This document shows, piece after piece, positions 1-9,391 of a DNA stretch of 64,000 bases. The stretch is taken from positions 1,612,001 to 1,676,000 of the forward strand of contig OY782765.1 of assembly GCA_963678275.1 (NCBI GenBank). The letters are read 5' to 3'. Under the pieces are notes generated by a model. That model saw nothing but the letters and a program-made list of their open reading frames with translations, ran no database searches and was not told the DNA's origin. This stretch comes from G963677445 sp963678275. GTDB taxonomy: Bacteria; Bacteroidota; Ignavibacteria; Ignavibacteriales; Melioribacteraceae. Every line of letters starts with the position of its first letter. The stretch's first letter is position 1. Position numbers and translations under genes: made by a program.

Positions 1-609
1 GAATACCACTCCGTTTCTGAACAAATGTGAATTTCTGGCTCCATTTAATTTCAGGTGCCGGGTAATTTCCTCCGACTGACCAAGGCAGATATCAGATTTT
101 TTGTAAATATATTTTTCTAATTGAACTATTTTCCGATATAAAAAACCATCCGAAATCGCATTAAGCTCTAAAGCTGAAAGGGGCCAGATATCCGCGACAT
201 TCAATATCATTTTAGCGCCGGAGAAACGGGAGAGAAATAATCCGGTCAGGCCCAGAACGAGAGGAGGACTTTCAACGAGTATAAAATCAGGCTTTTCCTT
301 TCGTATATAAAAAAGAGAAAAGAGTGAGGAAAAAGCAAACGAAAGCATATTAATTATTCTTGGAAAAACCCTTGAGGAATTAGAGGCAAATATCCAGAAA
401 CGCTGAATGTCAATTCCAAAGATATTCTCTTTCACACGCCATTTTTTTCTATACTTGGGGAAAATTTTTCCGGTTGGATAATTTGGCATAGCTGATAATA
501 CTTTGATATCCCACCCCCTGTGTTGCAATCCCCTCGAAAGTTCAAGCAACCTTGAGGCAGCAGCGCCCATTTCTGGATAAAAATATTGGGTCAAGATTAG
601 TAGTTTCAT
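1..609 (-). CDS. Glycosyltransferase family 4 (WbuB/WcaI-like), partial
   Basis: An open frame of 203 codons starts at an ATG at 609 and is still open at the left edge, so only the N-terminal half is present. The translation begins MKLLILTQYFYPEMGAAAS and continues with a 'NYPTGK' motif and 'LNVADIWPLSALEL', the pattern of the N-terminal Rossmann domain of GT-B fold GT4 enzymes of the WbuB/WcaI group, which move a sugar from a nucleotide-sugar donor onto a lipid-linked or polysaccharide acceptor at the inner face of the cytoplasmic membrane. The donor-binding C-terminal domain lies outside the window. It probably belongs to an exopolysaccharide or O-antigen cluster to the left. Donor sugar unknown. 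Family assignment is fairly secure, specificity is not. Confidence 0.85.
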   Translation of the reverse strand, partial: MKLLILTQYFYPEMGAAASRLLELSRGLQHRGWDIKVLSAMPNYPTGKIFPKYRKKWRVKENIFGIDIQRFWIFASNSSRVFPRIINMLSFAFSSLFSLFYIRKEKPDFILVESPPLVLGLTGLFLSRFSGAKMILNVADIWPLSALELNAISDGFLYRKIVQLEKYIYKKSDICLGQSEEITRHLKLNGARNSHLFRNGVVF

Positions 610-1189
610 AAATCCGGGGCTCTATTCACCTATTTTTCTGCCAATTGTTACTCTGTTTGTCAAGTTACACCAATTGACCTGTTTTTATTAAAGAAGTAAA
701 AATAACAAAATCTCGCTTCTAAAAAAAAATTAAATTATTTCCACCAAGTTACATTATTTTTTTTGTGAATCAAATTTAATTGATGCTTTATATCACAGAT
801 CGGCAGGGACCGGATTTGTCATAATCTTAAAGGAATATTCCCTGTTAACTTTGTTTAAAAAGCATAGCATTGTATATATTTTGAAATTCAAACAGATCGG
901 GAATATAATCAGCCTTATTGTATTATTCTTTTGATTTCGGCAAGAAAATAAATCAGTATGCAGCCGAATTAAATTGATATTTATTCCCACATCAATATAT
1001 TTGTAAGATATTTTTATGATTTATGGTCTGATCGGATTAATACTGGTCAGAATTATTATCAGGTCATTGAAAAATCGGCAGGAAATATTTTGTTTCTTTT
1101 TCTCATTTCTATTTTTCCGGACTGCCAGACTTTATAATAATTTTTATAAAACTTATATTCGTTAATAAAGTAAAATTTCGGATTAACAC
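610..1189. other. AT-rich intergenic region between divergent genes
   Basis: 580 bases separate the start of the leftward glycosyltransferase from the start of the rightward aspartase fusion. I see only short, compositionally unconvincing reading frames (the longest, at 793-990 on the minus strand, has no recognisable motif or ribosome-binding site). It must contain promoters for both divergent genes but I found no exact TTG-N20-TAnnTTTG match. No RNA structure stood out. Confidence 0.5.
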
Positions 1190-3067
1190 ATGAATAAAAT
1201 AGCACAGGAATCAGGATTCTTCAAGTCAATTGAGCTTTTTCAGGATTTAACAGATGATGAAATAAAATTACTTTCGAATGTTGCGGAGAAGAAGAAATAT
1301 AATTGTAATGAGTTACTTTTTTCTGAAAACTCTCCAAGAAATAATCTGTTCCTGATTAAAAGCGGTGAAATTGAACTCTTTAAAAAAACACCCTTTGGTG
1401 AAGAAAAAAGACTCTCATTTTTTGGAAAACTCGATTTTCTTGGCGAGGGCTCATTATTAGATGATTCACCTCATTCGACATCCGCCAGAGCTATCCTTGA
1501 TACAGAAGTTTATACATTAAGCCGGAAGAATTTTGAAGATATAGTATTAAAATCGGGAGCTACCGGGGGAAAAATAATCGCGAGAATAGCGAAGGTAATT
1601 TCACGCAGAATGAGGCAGGTTAATACCCGGGTAATGAATATTTCAACCCAATACCAATCGGGCCGGACCAGAAAAGAACATGATCTTATTGGTGAACGAA
1701 GTGTTCCGGATGAACTATATTATGGAGTCCAAACCCTGAGAGCGCTTGAGAATTTTAGTATCAGCGGAATTTCGCTGGGATTTTATCCCGTTATAATCGA
1801 AAGCCTGGCGATGGTAAAAATGGCGGCGGCGAAGGCAAATCTGGACCTTGGATTACTCTCCAAACCGGTATCCGACGCGATAATCCAGGCATGTAATGAA
1901 ATAATCAACGGAAAGCAACATACACAGTTTGTTGTTGATATGATTCAGGGAGGAGCCGGCACATCAACAAATATGAACGCAAATGAGGTTATTGCCAACC
2001 GCGCGCTTGAAATTCTCGGGTATGAAAAGGGTGAATACAAGTATTGCCACCCAAATAATCATGTGAATCTTTCCCAGTCGACTAATGACGCATATCCTAC
2101 ATCTGTAAAAATTGCGCTGATCAGAGCAAATAAAAAACTGCTCGAAGTGCTTTCCTCTCTCGTAGAGTCATTCATGAATAAAGCGATTGAGTTTTCGGAT
2201 GTTCTGAAAATGGGCAGAACTCAACTCCAGGACGCGGTTCCGATGACACTGGGACAGGAGTTTGAAGCTTATGCTGTGACCCTGAAAGAGGAAATTAAAA
2301 GATTAAATGAAAACGCGAAGCTGTTTCTTGAAGTTAATATGGGCGCGACCGCGATCGGCACCGGAATTAATGCCGACCCCGATTATGGTGAAAAATGTGT
2401 GAGTCATCTCTCTGAAATAAGCGGACTTGATCTGAGCCTCGCCGGAAATCTTGTCGAGGCAACTCAGGATACAGGAGCATTTATTATGTATTCCTCGGCA
2501 GTAAAAAGACTCGCGGTTAAACTATCTAAAATATCCAACGACCTCAGGCTGCTCTCTTCCGGTCCCCGAACCGGGATCAATGAAATAAATCTCCCGGCAA
2601 TGCAGCCCGGGTCTTCAATAATGCCCGGTAAAGTAAATCCGGTTATTCCAGAAGTGGTTAACCAGATTGCCTTTAAAGTAATAGGGAATGATCTTACGGT
2701 CACTCTCGCGGCAGAAGCAGGACAGCTTGAGTTAAATGTAATGGAACCGGTTATTGTGCAGAGCATATTTGAATCTATTGAGATGCTGAAGAATGGAATG
2801 AATACACTTAAATACCGCTGTATCGACGGAATCACCGCGAATCGTGAAATTTGCAGAAAATATATTGAAAACTCAATAGGCATAGTAACCGCTCTTAATC
2901 CGGTTCTCGGTTACGAAATTTGCACCGCCCTGGCAAGAGAGGCGCTTGAGGATAACAGAAGTGTTTATGATCTTGTGATTGAAAAAGAGTTACTTTCCGA
3001 AGCGGAACTTGAGGATATTCTAAAACCTGAAAATATGATCAGACCGAAAAAAATAAAGAAAGAATGA
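1190..3067 (+). CDS. aspA: Aspartate ammonia-lyase with N-terminal cyclic-nucleotide-binding domain
   Basis: The 625-residue protein is a two-domain fusion. Residues about 8-145 form a CRP-type cyclic-nucleotide-binding fold with the phosphate-binding-cassette-like stretch FLGEGSLLDD followed by PHSTSARA. Residues about 160-620 are a full-length aspartase, close to E. coli AspA in its motifs GGAGTSTNMN, GRTQLQDAVPM and the fumarate-lyase signature GSSIMPGKVNP (residues 474-484, carrying the catalytic-loop serine). Aspartase converts L-aspartate to fumarate and ammonia. The N-terminal domain suggests allosteric control by a small ligand. Where cAMP-binding members carry Arg in the cassette, this protein has His, so the ligand may differ or be absent. 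The stop overlaps the next start by four bases, suggesting coupled translation. Confidence 0.93.
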   Translation: MNKIAQESGFFKSIELFQDLTDDEIKLLSNVAEKKKYNCNELLFSENSPRNNLFLIKSGEIELFKKTPFGEEKRLSFFGKLDFLGEGSLLDDSPHSTSARAILDTEVYTLSRKNFEDIVLKSGATGGKIIARIAKVISRRMRQVNTRVMNISTQYQSGRTRKEHDLIGERSVPDELYYGVQTLRALENFSISGISLGFYPVIIESLAMVKMAAAKANLDLGLLSKPVSDAIIQACNEIINGKQHTQFVVDMIQGGAGTSTNMNANEVIANRALEILGYEKGEYKYCHPNNHVNLSQSTNDAYPTSVKIALIRANKKLLEVLSSLVESFMNKAIEFSDVLKMGRTQLQDAVPMTLGQEFEAYAVTLKEEIKRLNENAKLFLEVNMGATAIGTGINADPDYGEKCVSHLSEISGLDLSLAGNLVEATQDTGAFIMYSSAVKRLAVKLSKISNDLRLLSSGPRTGINEINLPAMQPGSSIMPGKVNPVIPEVVNQIAFKVIGNDLTVTLAAEAGQLELNVMEPVIVQSIFESIEMLKNGMNTLKYRCIDGITANREICRKYIENSIGIVTALNPVLGYEICTALAREALEDNRSVYDLVIEKELLSEAELEDILKPENMIRPKKIKKE

Positions 3068-5457
3068 TCACAAAAAAATCTTACCTGGCTTTTGTATTGC
3101 TTTTGCTTTTCTTCATAAACTGTTATGGAGAAAATTCAGGCCGCCCCCGAACCGGACTTGCTCTCTGCGGAGGGAGCGCGCTCGGTTTCGCCCATATTGG
3201 TGTTCTTAAAGTAATCGATTCTCTCGATATCCCGATTGATTATCTCGCGGGAACCAGTATGGGAGGTATAGTCGGTGGTTTGTACTCAATTGGCTATTCA
3301 GCAGAGGAACTTGAGCGGCTTGCGCTGAGTGTAGAATGGAATGAGCTGTTTACAGATAAACCGGCCCGCTTCTTACTCCCCTATTTTGAGAAAAAAAATA
3401 CCGGCAGATTCCAGCTTGAGTTACAGTTGAAAGGATTTACTCCCACCATTCCAAGCGGATTGATCCAGGGACAAAAGGTAAATCTGCTGCTTTCAAAACT
3501 TACAGGATTCCGAAGTGAAACCGGTGATTTTGATAACCTGCGGATTCCATTCAGATGTATTGCCGCAGACCTTATAACCGGAAATGAAGTTGTTCTTGAA
3601 AAGGGCTCGCTTACGAAAGCTTTAAGAGCCACTATGTCGATCCCGACTGTTTTTTCACCCGTAATCTATGGAGACTCTCTGCTTATCGATGGCGGCGTAA
3701 TTAATAATTTCCCGACTGATGTTGTCAAATCTATGGGAGCTGATATTATAATCGGGTGCAACCTTATTTATCCCAAACGCTCCTCGCAAGATTATGAAAG
3801 CCTTCTTGAAATACTTGACAGGACAACGGAAATTCCGCGAAAAGCGAGAAGGGAAAGGAATATACGACTATCAGATATTTACATTCCCGAAGATATTGAA
3901 GGCTATACCCTGATGGATTTTGACAAAGAAAAAATTCAGGGTATTATCAACCGTGGATATGAAGCGGCCATCAAAAATATTGATAAATTAATAGCGCTGA
4001 AACAATTACTTGATGAAACAGGATCTGAAGATCATAATAGCAGATTCAGAATCGGACAAATCTTTTTTTACGGGTCCACAAAATATACCGAAAATGAACT
4101 GCTCGAACTTACCGGTTTAAACAGTGACAGTTTGTGCAGCAAAAAGTTTGTTGAAAATAAGATTCAGTCTTTAACTGACAGCGGGCTATACCAGGAAAAA
4201 GCGATAAAATATCAATACAATGATGATGAAACAGTTGATATTAATATTTTTCTGAGAGAAACAAACCGACCCCCAATTCATGGTATATCAATCAGGGGAA
4301 ATAAAACACTCGATTTCAGATTTATATATAATCTTCTTGGTATAAAACCGGGCTCAACCTTCAATCCTTCGCTTCTCGAAGAAAAGATCAACGACATCTA
4401 CTCTCTTGGTTATTTCGAAACCATGTATTATGATCTTACCAGAATTCCCGGCAAAGGAGTGCATATAAATATTAACGTGCAGGAAAGGTCACTCCAGAAA
4501 ATGTATGCCGGAATGAAATATAATGATCATGATATGATCATCGGTTTACTGGGTATACAGACAAATTCACTGTTTATTCCCGGGTTAAGGACAGAACTCG
4601 AGCTTCAGTTTGCCGGCCTGCATCGTTTTTCTTTGAATATTGCTTATCCATCCAGATCCTTAAATCTTCCAATTTATCCTTATGTTAAAATCGTCAACAA
4701 AAACATACCGGTCGATATTTATAACGGTATGGGGAAAAACATTGCTCAATATAAGGACAGATCATGGCTTTTCGGAGCAGGAATAGGAATTCCCATTTCA
4801 ACATACGGGACTATTGAAACTGAATATACAACTGAATTTATGGATGTTTCCGCCTCTATAGCAAGTGATGATTTTCCACAATGGAAAGATCAGTTGACAC
4901 AAATAAGAGTAAAAGCAATTTCGGATCTGGTCGATAGTAAACTAATTCCAAGAAAAGGTATATTGCTTAAGGGAGTCGCGGAAATCGGTTCCAAACGAAT
5001 AGGTTCGGAAATAGGTTATTCGACAGTTGATCTGTCTTCAGATATTTATTTTACTATTGAATCAGTTCATACCTTCCATGTGGGGGGCAGATATATGGTA
5101 TCATTCCGAAATCTGCCTCAATATAAATATTTTAATCTTGGTGGTCCGGAATCTTTTGCAGGAATCAATTATCAGCAGCTTTCCGGTTCGAAATTTACAA
5201 TACTCAGCGGTGAATACAGGTATGAACACCGGAAGGATATTTTTCTAAAAGCCCTATTCAATATTGCTTTCGATTATAAACTTGGATTTTCAGGATTTTC
5301 TACCGTCGGTAAACCAATTCTCGGATATGGTATCGCGGTGGAATTTGATTCCATACTTGGTCCGATTCAGTTCATGCTTTCGGAAGGAGATAAAAAAATG
5401 GGAAAACCGGGTGAAAAAACGATTCATTATTATTTTACTGCCGGTTATAAATTCTAA
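3064..5457 (+). CDS. Patatin-like phospholipase with POTRA and Omp85 barrel (PlpD-type)
   Basis: The 797-residue protein has a hydrophobic export signal (residues 4-20; FFINC at 16-20 could be read as a lipobox), then a patatin domain with the oxyanion loop GGSALG (36-41), nucleophile motif GTSMG (Ser65) and catalytic Asp in DGG (209-211), so the Ser-Asp dyad is intact. One or more POTRA-like segments follow (about 325-480), then a surface-antigen/BamA-like beta barrel to the C terminus. This is the architecture of PlpD, a type Vd autotransporter that places a lipase at the cell surface. It probably hydrolyses phospholipids or acyl esters outside or at the outer membrane. It overlaps the aspartase gene by ATGA. 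No functional link between the two is obvious. Confidence 0.9.
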   Translation: MITKKSYLAFVLLLLFFINCYGENSGRPRTGLALCGGSALGFAHIGVLKVIDSLDIPIDYLAGTSMGGIVGGLYSIGYSAEELERLALSVEWNELFTDKPARFLLPYFEKKNTGRFQLELQLKGFTPTIPSGLIQGQKVNLLLSKLTGFRSETGDFDNLRIPFRCIAADLITGNEVVLEKGSLTKALRATMSIPTVFSPVIYGDSLLIDGGVINNFPTDVVKSMGADIIIGCNLIYPKRSSQDYESLLEILDRTTEIPRKARRERNIRLSDIYIPEDIEGYTLMDFDKEKIQGIINRGYEAAIKNIDKLIALKQLLDETGSEDHNSRFRIGQIFFYGSTKYTENELLELTGLNSDSLCSKKFVENKIQSLTDSGLYQEKAIKYQYNDDETVDINIFLRETNRPPIHGISIRGNKTLDFRFIYNLLGIKPGSTFNPSLLEEKINDIYSLGYFETMYYDLTRIPGKGVHININVQERSLQKMYAGMKYNDHDMIIGLLGIQTNSLFIPGLRTELELQFAGLHRFSLNIAYPSRSLNLPIYPYVKIVNKNIPVDIYNGMGKNIAQYKDRSWLFGAGIGIPISTYGTIETEYTTEFMDVSASIASDDFPQWKDQLTQIRVKAISDLVDSKLIPRKGILLKGVAEIGSKRIGSEIGYSTVDLSSDIYFTIESVHTFHVGGRYMVSFRNLPQYKYFNLGGPESFAGINYQQLSGSKFTILSGEYRYEHRKDIFLKALFNIAFDYKLGFSGFSTVGKPILGYGIAVEFDSILGPIQFMLSEGDKKMGKPGEKTIHYYFTAGYKF

Positions 5458-5466
5458 CAAAGTTTA

Positions 5467-5497
5467 TTGATTTTCCCTCATTCCTGTATTAACTTTA
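5467..5497 (+). promoter_or_regulatory. Candidate Bacteroidota-type promoter for P5C dehydrogenase gene
   Basis: TTG at 5467-5469 is followed after exactly 20 bases by TAACTTTA at 5490-5497, a 7/8 match to the Bacteroidota -7 element TAnnTTTG, with the same spacing as three exact promoters elsewhere in the window. It would give an untranslated leader of about 135 bases. Moderately supported. Confidence 0.45.
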
Positions 5498-5639
5498 CTT
5501 ACATCATTAACACTCTTTTGTCCTTAATTCTACCCTCCGGGGTATCATGGACAATATGATTTTACATCTAAAACTACCGATGATTCCGGTGAAATATAAA
5601 GATATTTTTTAATGTGTGTATCCTAATTGGAGGAAAAGA

Positions 5640-7265
5640 ATGTCAAACGCATATTTTATGGTGCCAGAGCCAAAAAATGAACCGGTGCTTACCTATACCG
5701 ATGGAAGTCCGGAAAAAGAAGAATTAGTGAAAAAGATTGCCGAGTTAAAAAAACAGGAAATAGAAATACCAATCATTATCGGCGGAAAAGAGATTAAAAC
5801 AGGTAAAACCGCCGATATTACAATTCCACATAACCACTCCCATAAACTTGGATTTTATCATAAAGCGGGAAAAAAGGAAGTTGACCAGGCTATAGAATCA
5901 GCGCTCGCAGCCCGTAAAAAATGGTCAGAAATGCCATGGGAGCACCGCGCTTCAATTTTTCTGAAAGCAGCCGATCTTCTCGCGGGTCCATGGAGAGCGA
6001 CAATAAATGCGGCAACAATGCTGGGCCAGTCGAAAGTTGCTCATCAGGCTGAAATTGATTCCGCCTGCGAGCTGATAGATTTTTGGAGATTTAATGCCTA
6101 CTACATGTCGGAGCTAATGAGCGAACAGCCATATTCACCCGATGGAATGTGGAACCGGGTTGAATACCGTCCCCTCGAAGGATTTGTTTTTGCCGTGACT
6201 CCGTTTAACTTCACCTCAATTGCCGGAAATCTTCCGACAGCTCCCGCGGTAGTTGGCAACGTCGCGCTTTGGAAACCGGCTTCAAGCTCTGTTTATTCAG
6301 CATACTTCCTCATGAAATTACTACAGGAAGCAGGATTGCCTGATGGCGTTATTAATTTTGTGCCGGGCTCAGGAGGACAGGTTGGCGATCCGGTTATGTC
6401 AAGCCCCGATCTGGCAGGCATTCATTTTACCGGCTCAACCGCGGTATTCCAGAATATGTGGAAAACAATTGGAAACAATATCCATAATATGAAATATTAC
6501 CCGAGAATTGTTGGTGAAACAGGTGGTAAAGATTTTATTTTCGCTCATAATTCGGCAGATGTTGACGGATTGGTTGTCGGAGCGTTAAGAGGCGCCTTCG
6601 AATACCAGGGACAGAAATGTTCCGCCGCTTCAAGAATGTATATCCCGGAATCAATTTGGGCTGAATTTAAAGAGAAATATACTAAAGAAGTCGCGAAAAT
6701 TAAGATGGGTGACGTTGAAGATTTTGGCAACTTCATGTCCGCGGTTATAGATAAAGCCGCATTCGACAGCATTAAAGAATACATTGATTACGCAAAAGAT
6801 TCAGATGAAGCCGAATTTATTACCGGTGGTGAATATGATGATTCCAAAGGTTATTTTATCCAACCGACTACAATAGTTACAACCAATCCCCGATTTAAAA
6901 CGATGGAAGAAGAAATATTTGGCCCGGTTCTGACAATCTATGTATACAAAGATGATAAATTTGATGAAGCGCTTGATCTTTGCGATACAACATCTCCTTA
7001 TGCTCTGACCGGAGCGATTTGGGCCCGTGACAGATATGCCCTGGTAAAAATGGCAGAAAAACTGAAAAATGCCGCAGGTAATTTCTATATGAATGATAAA
7101 CCAACCGCGGCAGTTGTTGGTCAGCAGCCCTTTGGCGGCGGCAGGGCTTCAGGCACAAATGATAAAGCCGGCAGCGCAATGAATATTCTGAGGTGGATGA
7201 CCGCGAGAACAATGAAAGAAACATTCAATCCGCCCAAAGACTGGACTTATCCTTTTATGAAATAA
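5640..7265 (+). CDS. pruA: L-glutamate gamma-semialdehyde (P5C) dehydrogenase
   Basis: This aldehyde dehydrogenase oxidises glutamate-5-semialdehyde, formed from pyrroline-5-carboxylate, to glutamate with NAD+, the second step of proline breakdown. The catalytic Glu is in VGETGGKDF and the catalytic Cys in YQGQKCSAAS. The cofactor-fold sequences TPFNFTS and FTGSTAVF are present, and the length of 541 residues fits stand-alone P5CDH. I place the start at the ATG at 5640 because GGAGG lies seven bases upstream at 5629-5633. An in-frame GTG at 5616 has no such site. A monofunctional proline dehydrogenase is encoded at 22483-23385, so the two steps are separate proteins here rather than a PutA fusion. 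It ends at a shared terminator facing the polysaccharide operon. Confidence 0.95.
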   Translation: MSNAYFMVPEPKNEPVLTYTDGSPEKEELVKKIAELKKQEIEIPIIIGGKEIKTGKTADITIPHNHSHKLGFYHKAGKKEVDQAIESALAARKKWSEMPWEHRASIFLKAADLLAGPWRATINAATMLGQSKVAHQAEIDSACELIDFWRFNAYYMSELMSEQPYSPDGMWNRVEYRPLEGFVFAVTPFNFTSIAGNLPTAPAVVGNVALWKPASSSVYSAYFLMKLLQEAGLPDGVINFVPGSGGQVGDPVMSSPDLAGIHFTGSTAVFQNMWKTIGNNIHNMKYYPRIVGETGGKDFIFAHNSADVDGLVVGALRGAFEYQGQKCSAASRMYIPESIWAEFKEKYTKEVAKIKMGDVEDFGNFMSAVIDKAAFDSIKEYIDYAKDSDEAEFITGGEYDDSKGYFIQPTTIVTTNPRFKTMEEEIFGPVLTIYVYKDDKFDEALDLCDTTSPYALTGAIWARDRYALVKMAEKLKNAAGNFYMNDKPTAAVVGQQPFGGGRASGTNDKAGSAMNILRWMTARTMKETFNPPKDWTYPFMK

Positions 7266-7298
7266 AAAAAAGCCCCTCGCGATGAGGGGCTTTTTTAT
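7264..7298. terminator. Bidirectional intrinsic terminator
   Basis: A perfect stem AGCCCCTC/GAGGGGCT (7270-7291) is flanked by an A-run on the left and a T-run on the right, so it can stop both the rightward pruA transcript and the leftward operon ending in the UDP-xylose synthase-like gene, whose stop codon lies within the T-run. Confidence 0.92.
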
Positions 7299-8239
7299 TT
7301 ATTCAATATTTTTTTGAAGTAATCAATTGTGATCTTTAATCCATCCTCCCTTTCAACAACCGGTTCCCATCCCAGCAGTTTTTTTGCTTTTGTTATATCG
7401 GGTTGCCTGACTTTCGGATCATCCAGGGGCAAATCTTTATAGATAATTTTGCTTTTCGAATTTGTAAGTTTAATTACTTCCCCGGCAAAATCAACAATAG
7501 AAATTTCGGAAGGATTGCCGATATTCACCGGAAGATTTTCTTTCGACATCAGAAGCCTGAATATTCCCTCAATTTCATCCTCAACAAAACAGAAACTGCG
7601 CGTTTGCCTGCCGTCGCCGAATACTGTAATATCTTCATTGTTCAGAGCCTGTGATACAAACGCCGGCAGCGCCCTTCCATCATCAAGCCTCATTCTGGGG
7701 CCATAAGTATTAAATATTCTTACTATTCTCGTATCAACACCATGATACCGATGGTAAGCCATGGTCATCGCTTCGGCAAATCTTTTCGCTTCATCATAGA
7801 CCCCCCTGGGTCCTATCGGATTTACATTGCCCCAATATTCTTCTGATTGGGGATGAATGGAGGGATCGCCATATACTTCAGAAGTTGACGCGAGTAAAAA
7901 TACCGCGTTCTTTTCTTTTGCCAGTCCAAGAGTTTTGTGAGTGCCGAGTGAACCAACTTTAAGTGTTTGTATAGGCAGCTTAAGATAATCAATGGGACTC
8001 GCGGGCGAGGCAAAATGAAGTATATAATCCACCCTTCCCGGAACGTGAATAAAATTTGTGATATCGTGTTTGATAAACCTGAAATTTTCATTACCGAAAA
8101 GATGGGATATATTTTCAAGGTTGCCTGTAAGGAGATTATCAATGCAGATTACCTGAAAATCATTTGAAATAAGTTTATCGCACAGGTTGGAACCAAGAAA
8201 TCCGGCTCCGCCGGTTACAACGGCTACAGGTTTATCCAT
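7295..8239 (-). CDS. UDP-glucuronate decarboxylase (UDP-xylose synthase)-like NAD-dependent epimerase/dehydratase
   Basis: The 314-residue protein is an extended short-chain dehydrogenase. It has the NAD-binding GGAGFLG at residues 10-16, an ASTSEVYGDP segment, and the active-site YxxxK in GPRGVYDEAKRFAEAM, with RIFNTYGPRM downstream. This pattern is that of UDP-xylose synthases, which oxidise and decarboxylate UDP-glucuronate to UDP-xylose. dTDP-glucose 4,6-dehydratase-type enzymes are the main alternative. It is the last gene of the operon and overlaps the stop of the chain-length regulator by one base, so it plausibly supplies a nucleotide sugar for the exported polysaccharide. Confidence 0.85.
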   Translation of the reverse strand: MDKPVAVVTGGAGFLGSNLCDKLISNDFQVICIDNLLTGNLENISHLFGNENFRFIKHDITNFIHVPGRVDYILHFASPASPIDYLKLPIQTLKVGSLGTHKTLGLAKEKNAVFLLASTSEVYGDPSIHPQSEEYWGNVNPIGPRGVYDEAKRFAEAMTMAYHRYHGVDTRIVRIFNTYGPRMRLDDGRALPAFVSQALNNEDITVFGDGRQTRSFCFVEDEIEGIFRLLMSKENLPVNIGNPSEISIVDFAGEVIKLTNSKSKIIYKDLPLDDPKVRQPDITKAKKLLGWEPVVEREDGLKITIDYFKKILNK

Positions 8240-9390
8240 TATTCAAGCCTCTTTTTCAATGACTGATTTTTTTTCTGTTCGCTGTATATTAAAATTATCG
8301 AAAGAAGTAAAAATGCTGTAAGTCCCCCCGACGCAGTGTGAAAAATAAGGCGGGGACTCGCCTGTTTTACCGGGGGTATAGCTTTATCCAGAACCTCAAC
8401 AGTGGGGATGTTTTTATTTTCCTGTATTTGCTCCGAATAATATTGTTTCTGAAGCAGCAAATATAATTCAGTTTTTATTTTTACTTCACGGTAAAGTTCA
8501 CCAAGTTTTAATTGCAATTCGGGCACCTTGTCCATTCCCGGCAGGTAGTCTTTTACTCCGGGTCGTCCGGTTTCAAGTTCCTCATACTTTTCATTCAATA
8601 TTTTAAGCTTTTCCTTAAAAGACTGGAGATCCATGCTATTATCGGAAAGATTAAGCTCGGCATTCTTTTTCTGAATTTCGAGATTAATTATCTGGCTTTT
8701 AATATCCGCGGCCGATTCAATTGAGGCCTCAAGCTGAGCCGGCAGATTAATAGCCTTGTGCTCAAATTGAAACTTTTCAAGTTTTTTCTCGGCATCTTTA
8801 AGCTCAACAGCGACTTTATTCATCTCAGACTTTATAAATAATTTTGTCTTTTTCGCTTTCTGATTTAGTTTTTCCAGATTTATTTCATCAAGCGCTTCGA
8901 CATACATATTCGCGATTTCAGCGCTTTTGCTCCTGACGCTATCCACACTATCGGAATATCTTGAAAACCAGGGAGTTTTTAACTTAACTGATATTTCAAT
9001 AATCCCCTCTTTGGTTACGTTGATAATACTGTTTTGCTGTAAAATCAACACAGCATGCTGAAATTCCTCCACCTTAAAATAATCTTCAAGATTACAATTA
9101 TTCACCACAACTTCAGCGATAGAACGGCTTTTTAATATTTCGGAATATAACTGAGATTTATTGCCCGAAGCGTTGACTCCCAGCAAATTTGCCGCCCCCG
9201 ACCCCATCAACATGCTTTCGACACCCCCAATATTATCCTTCTCGGGAGGGAGCAGAGTAGTTGTGGAGATAAAAGTAATAGGATAAACCAGCAATAAAAA
9301 AAGGAATAAAAAAATGGTGGTAAATCCTGTAAAAATCAAAAGCCTGATTCTGTTAAAAAGCAGTAGGTTTAATATTTCATGAAAGCTCAA
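8239..9390 (-). CDS. Wzz/GNVR-type polysaccharide chain-length determinant
   Basis: This 383-residue inner-membrane protein has one transmembrane helix near the N terminus (about residues 16-38) and one near the C terminus (about 348-368), with a long periplasmic region between them that is rich in predicted coiled coil (about 165-300). The segment just after the first helix, STTTLLPPEK, and the proline-rich sequence just before the second helix (PPVKQASPRL) are typical of polysaccharide co-polymerases that set polymer length and work with a Wza-like outer-membrane channel. It lacks a C-terminal tyrosine-kinase domain. The upstream gene encodes the matching export protein two bases away. Confidence 0.9.
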   Translation of the reverse strand: MSFHEILNLLLFNRIRLLIFTGFTTIFLFLFLLLVYPITFISTTTLLPPEKDNIGGVESMLMGSGAANLLGVNASGNKSQLYSEILKSRSIAEVVVNNCNLEDYFKVEEFQHAVLILQQNSIINVTKEGIIEISVKLKTPWFSRYSDSVDSVRSKSAEIANMYVEALDEINLEKLNQKAKKTKLFIKSEMNKVAVELKDAEKKLEKFQFEHKAINLPAQLEASIESAADIKSQIINLEIQKKNAELNLSDNSMDLQSFKEKLKILNEKYEELETGRPGVKDYLPGMDKVPELQLKLGELYREVKIKTELYLLLQKQYYSEQIQENKNIPTVEVLDKAIPPVKQASPRLIFHTASGGLTAFLLLSIILIYSEQKKNQSLKKRLE

Positions 9391-9391
9391 T

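Noticed and set aside
793..990. Reading frame of 65 codons on the minus strand
   Set aside because: AT-rich intergenic sequence with no ribosome-binding site, no recognisable motif and no support from context.
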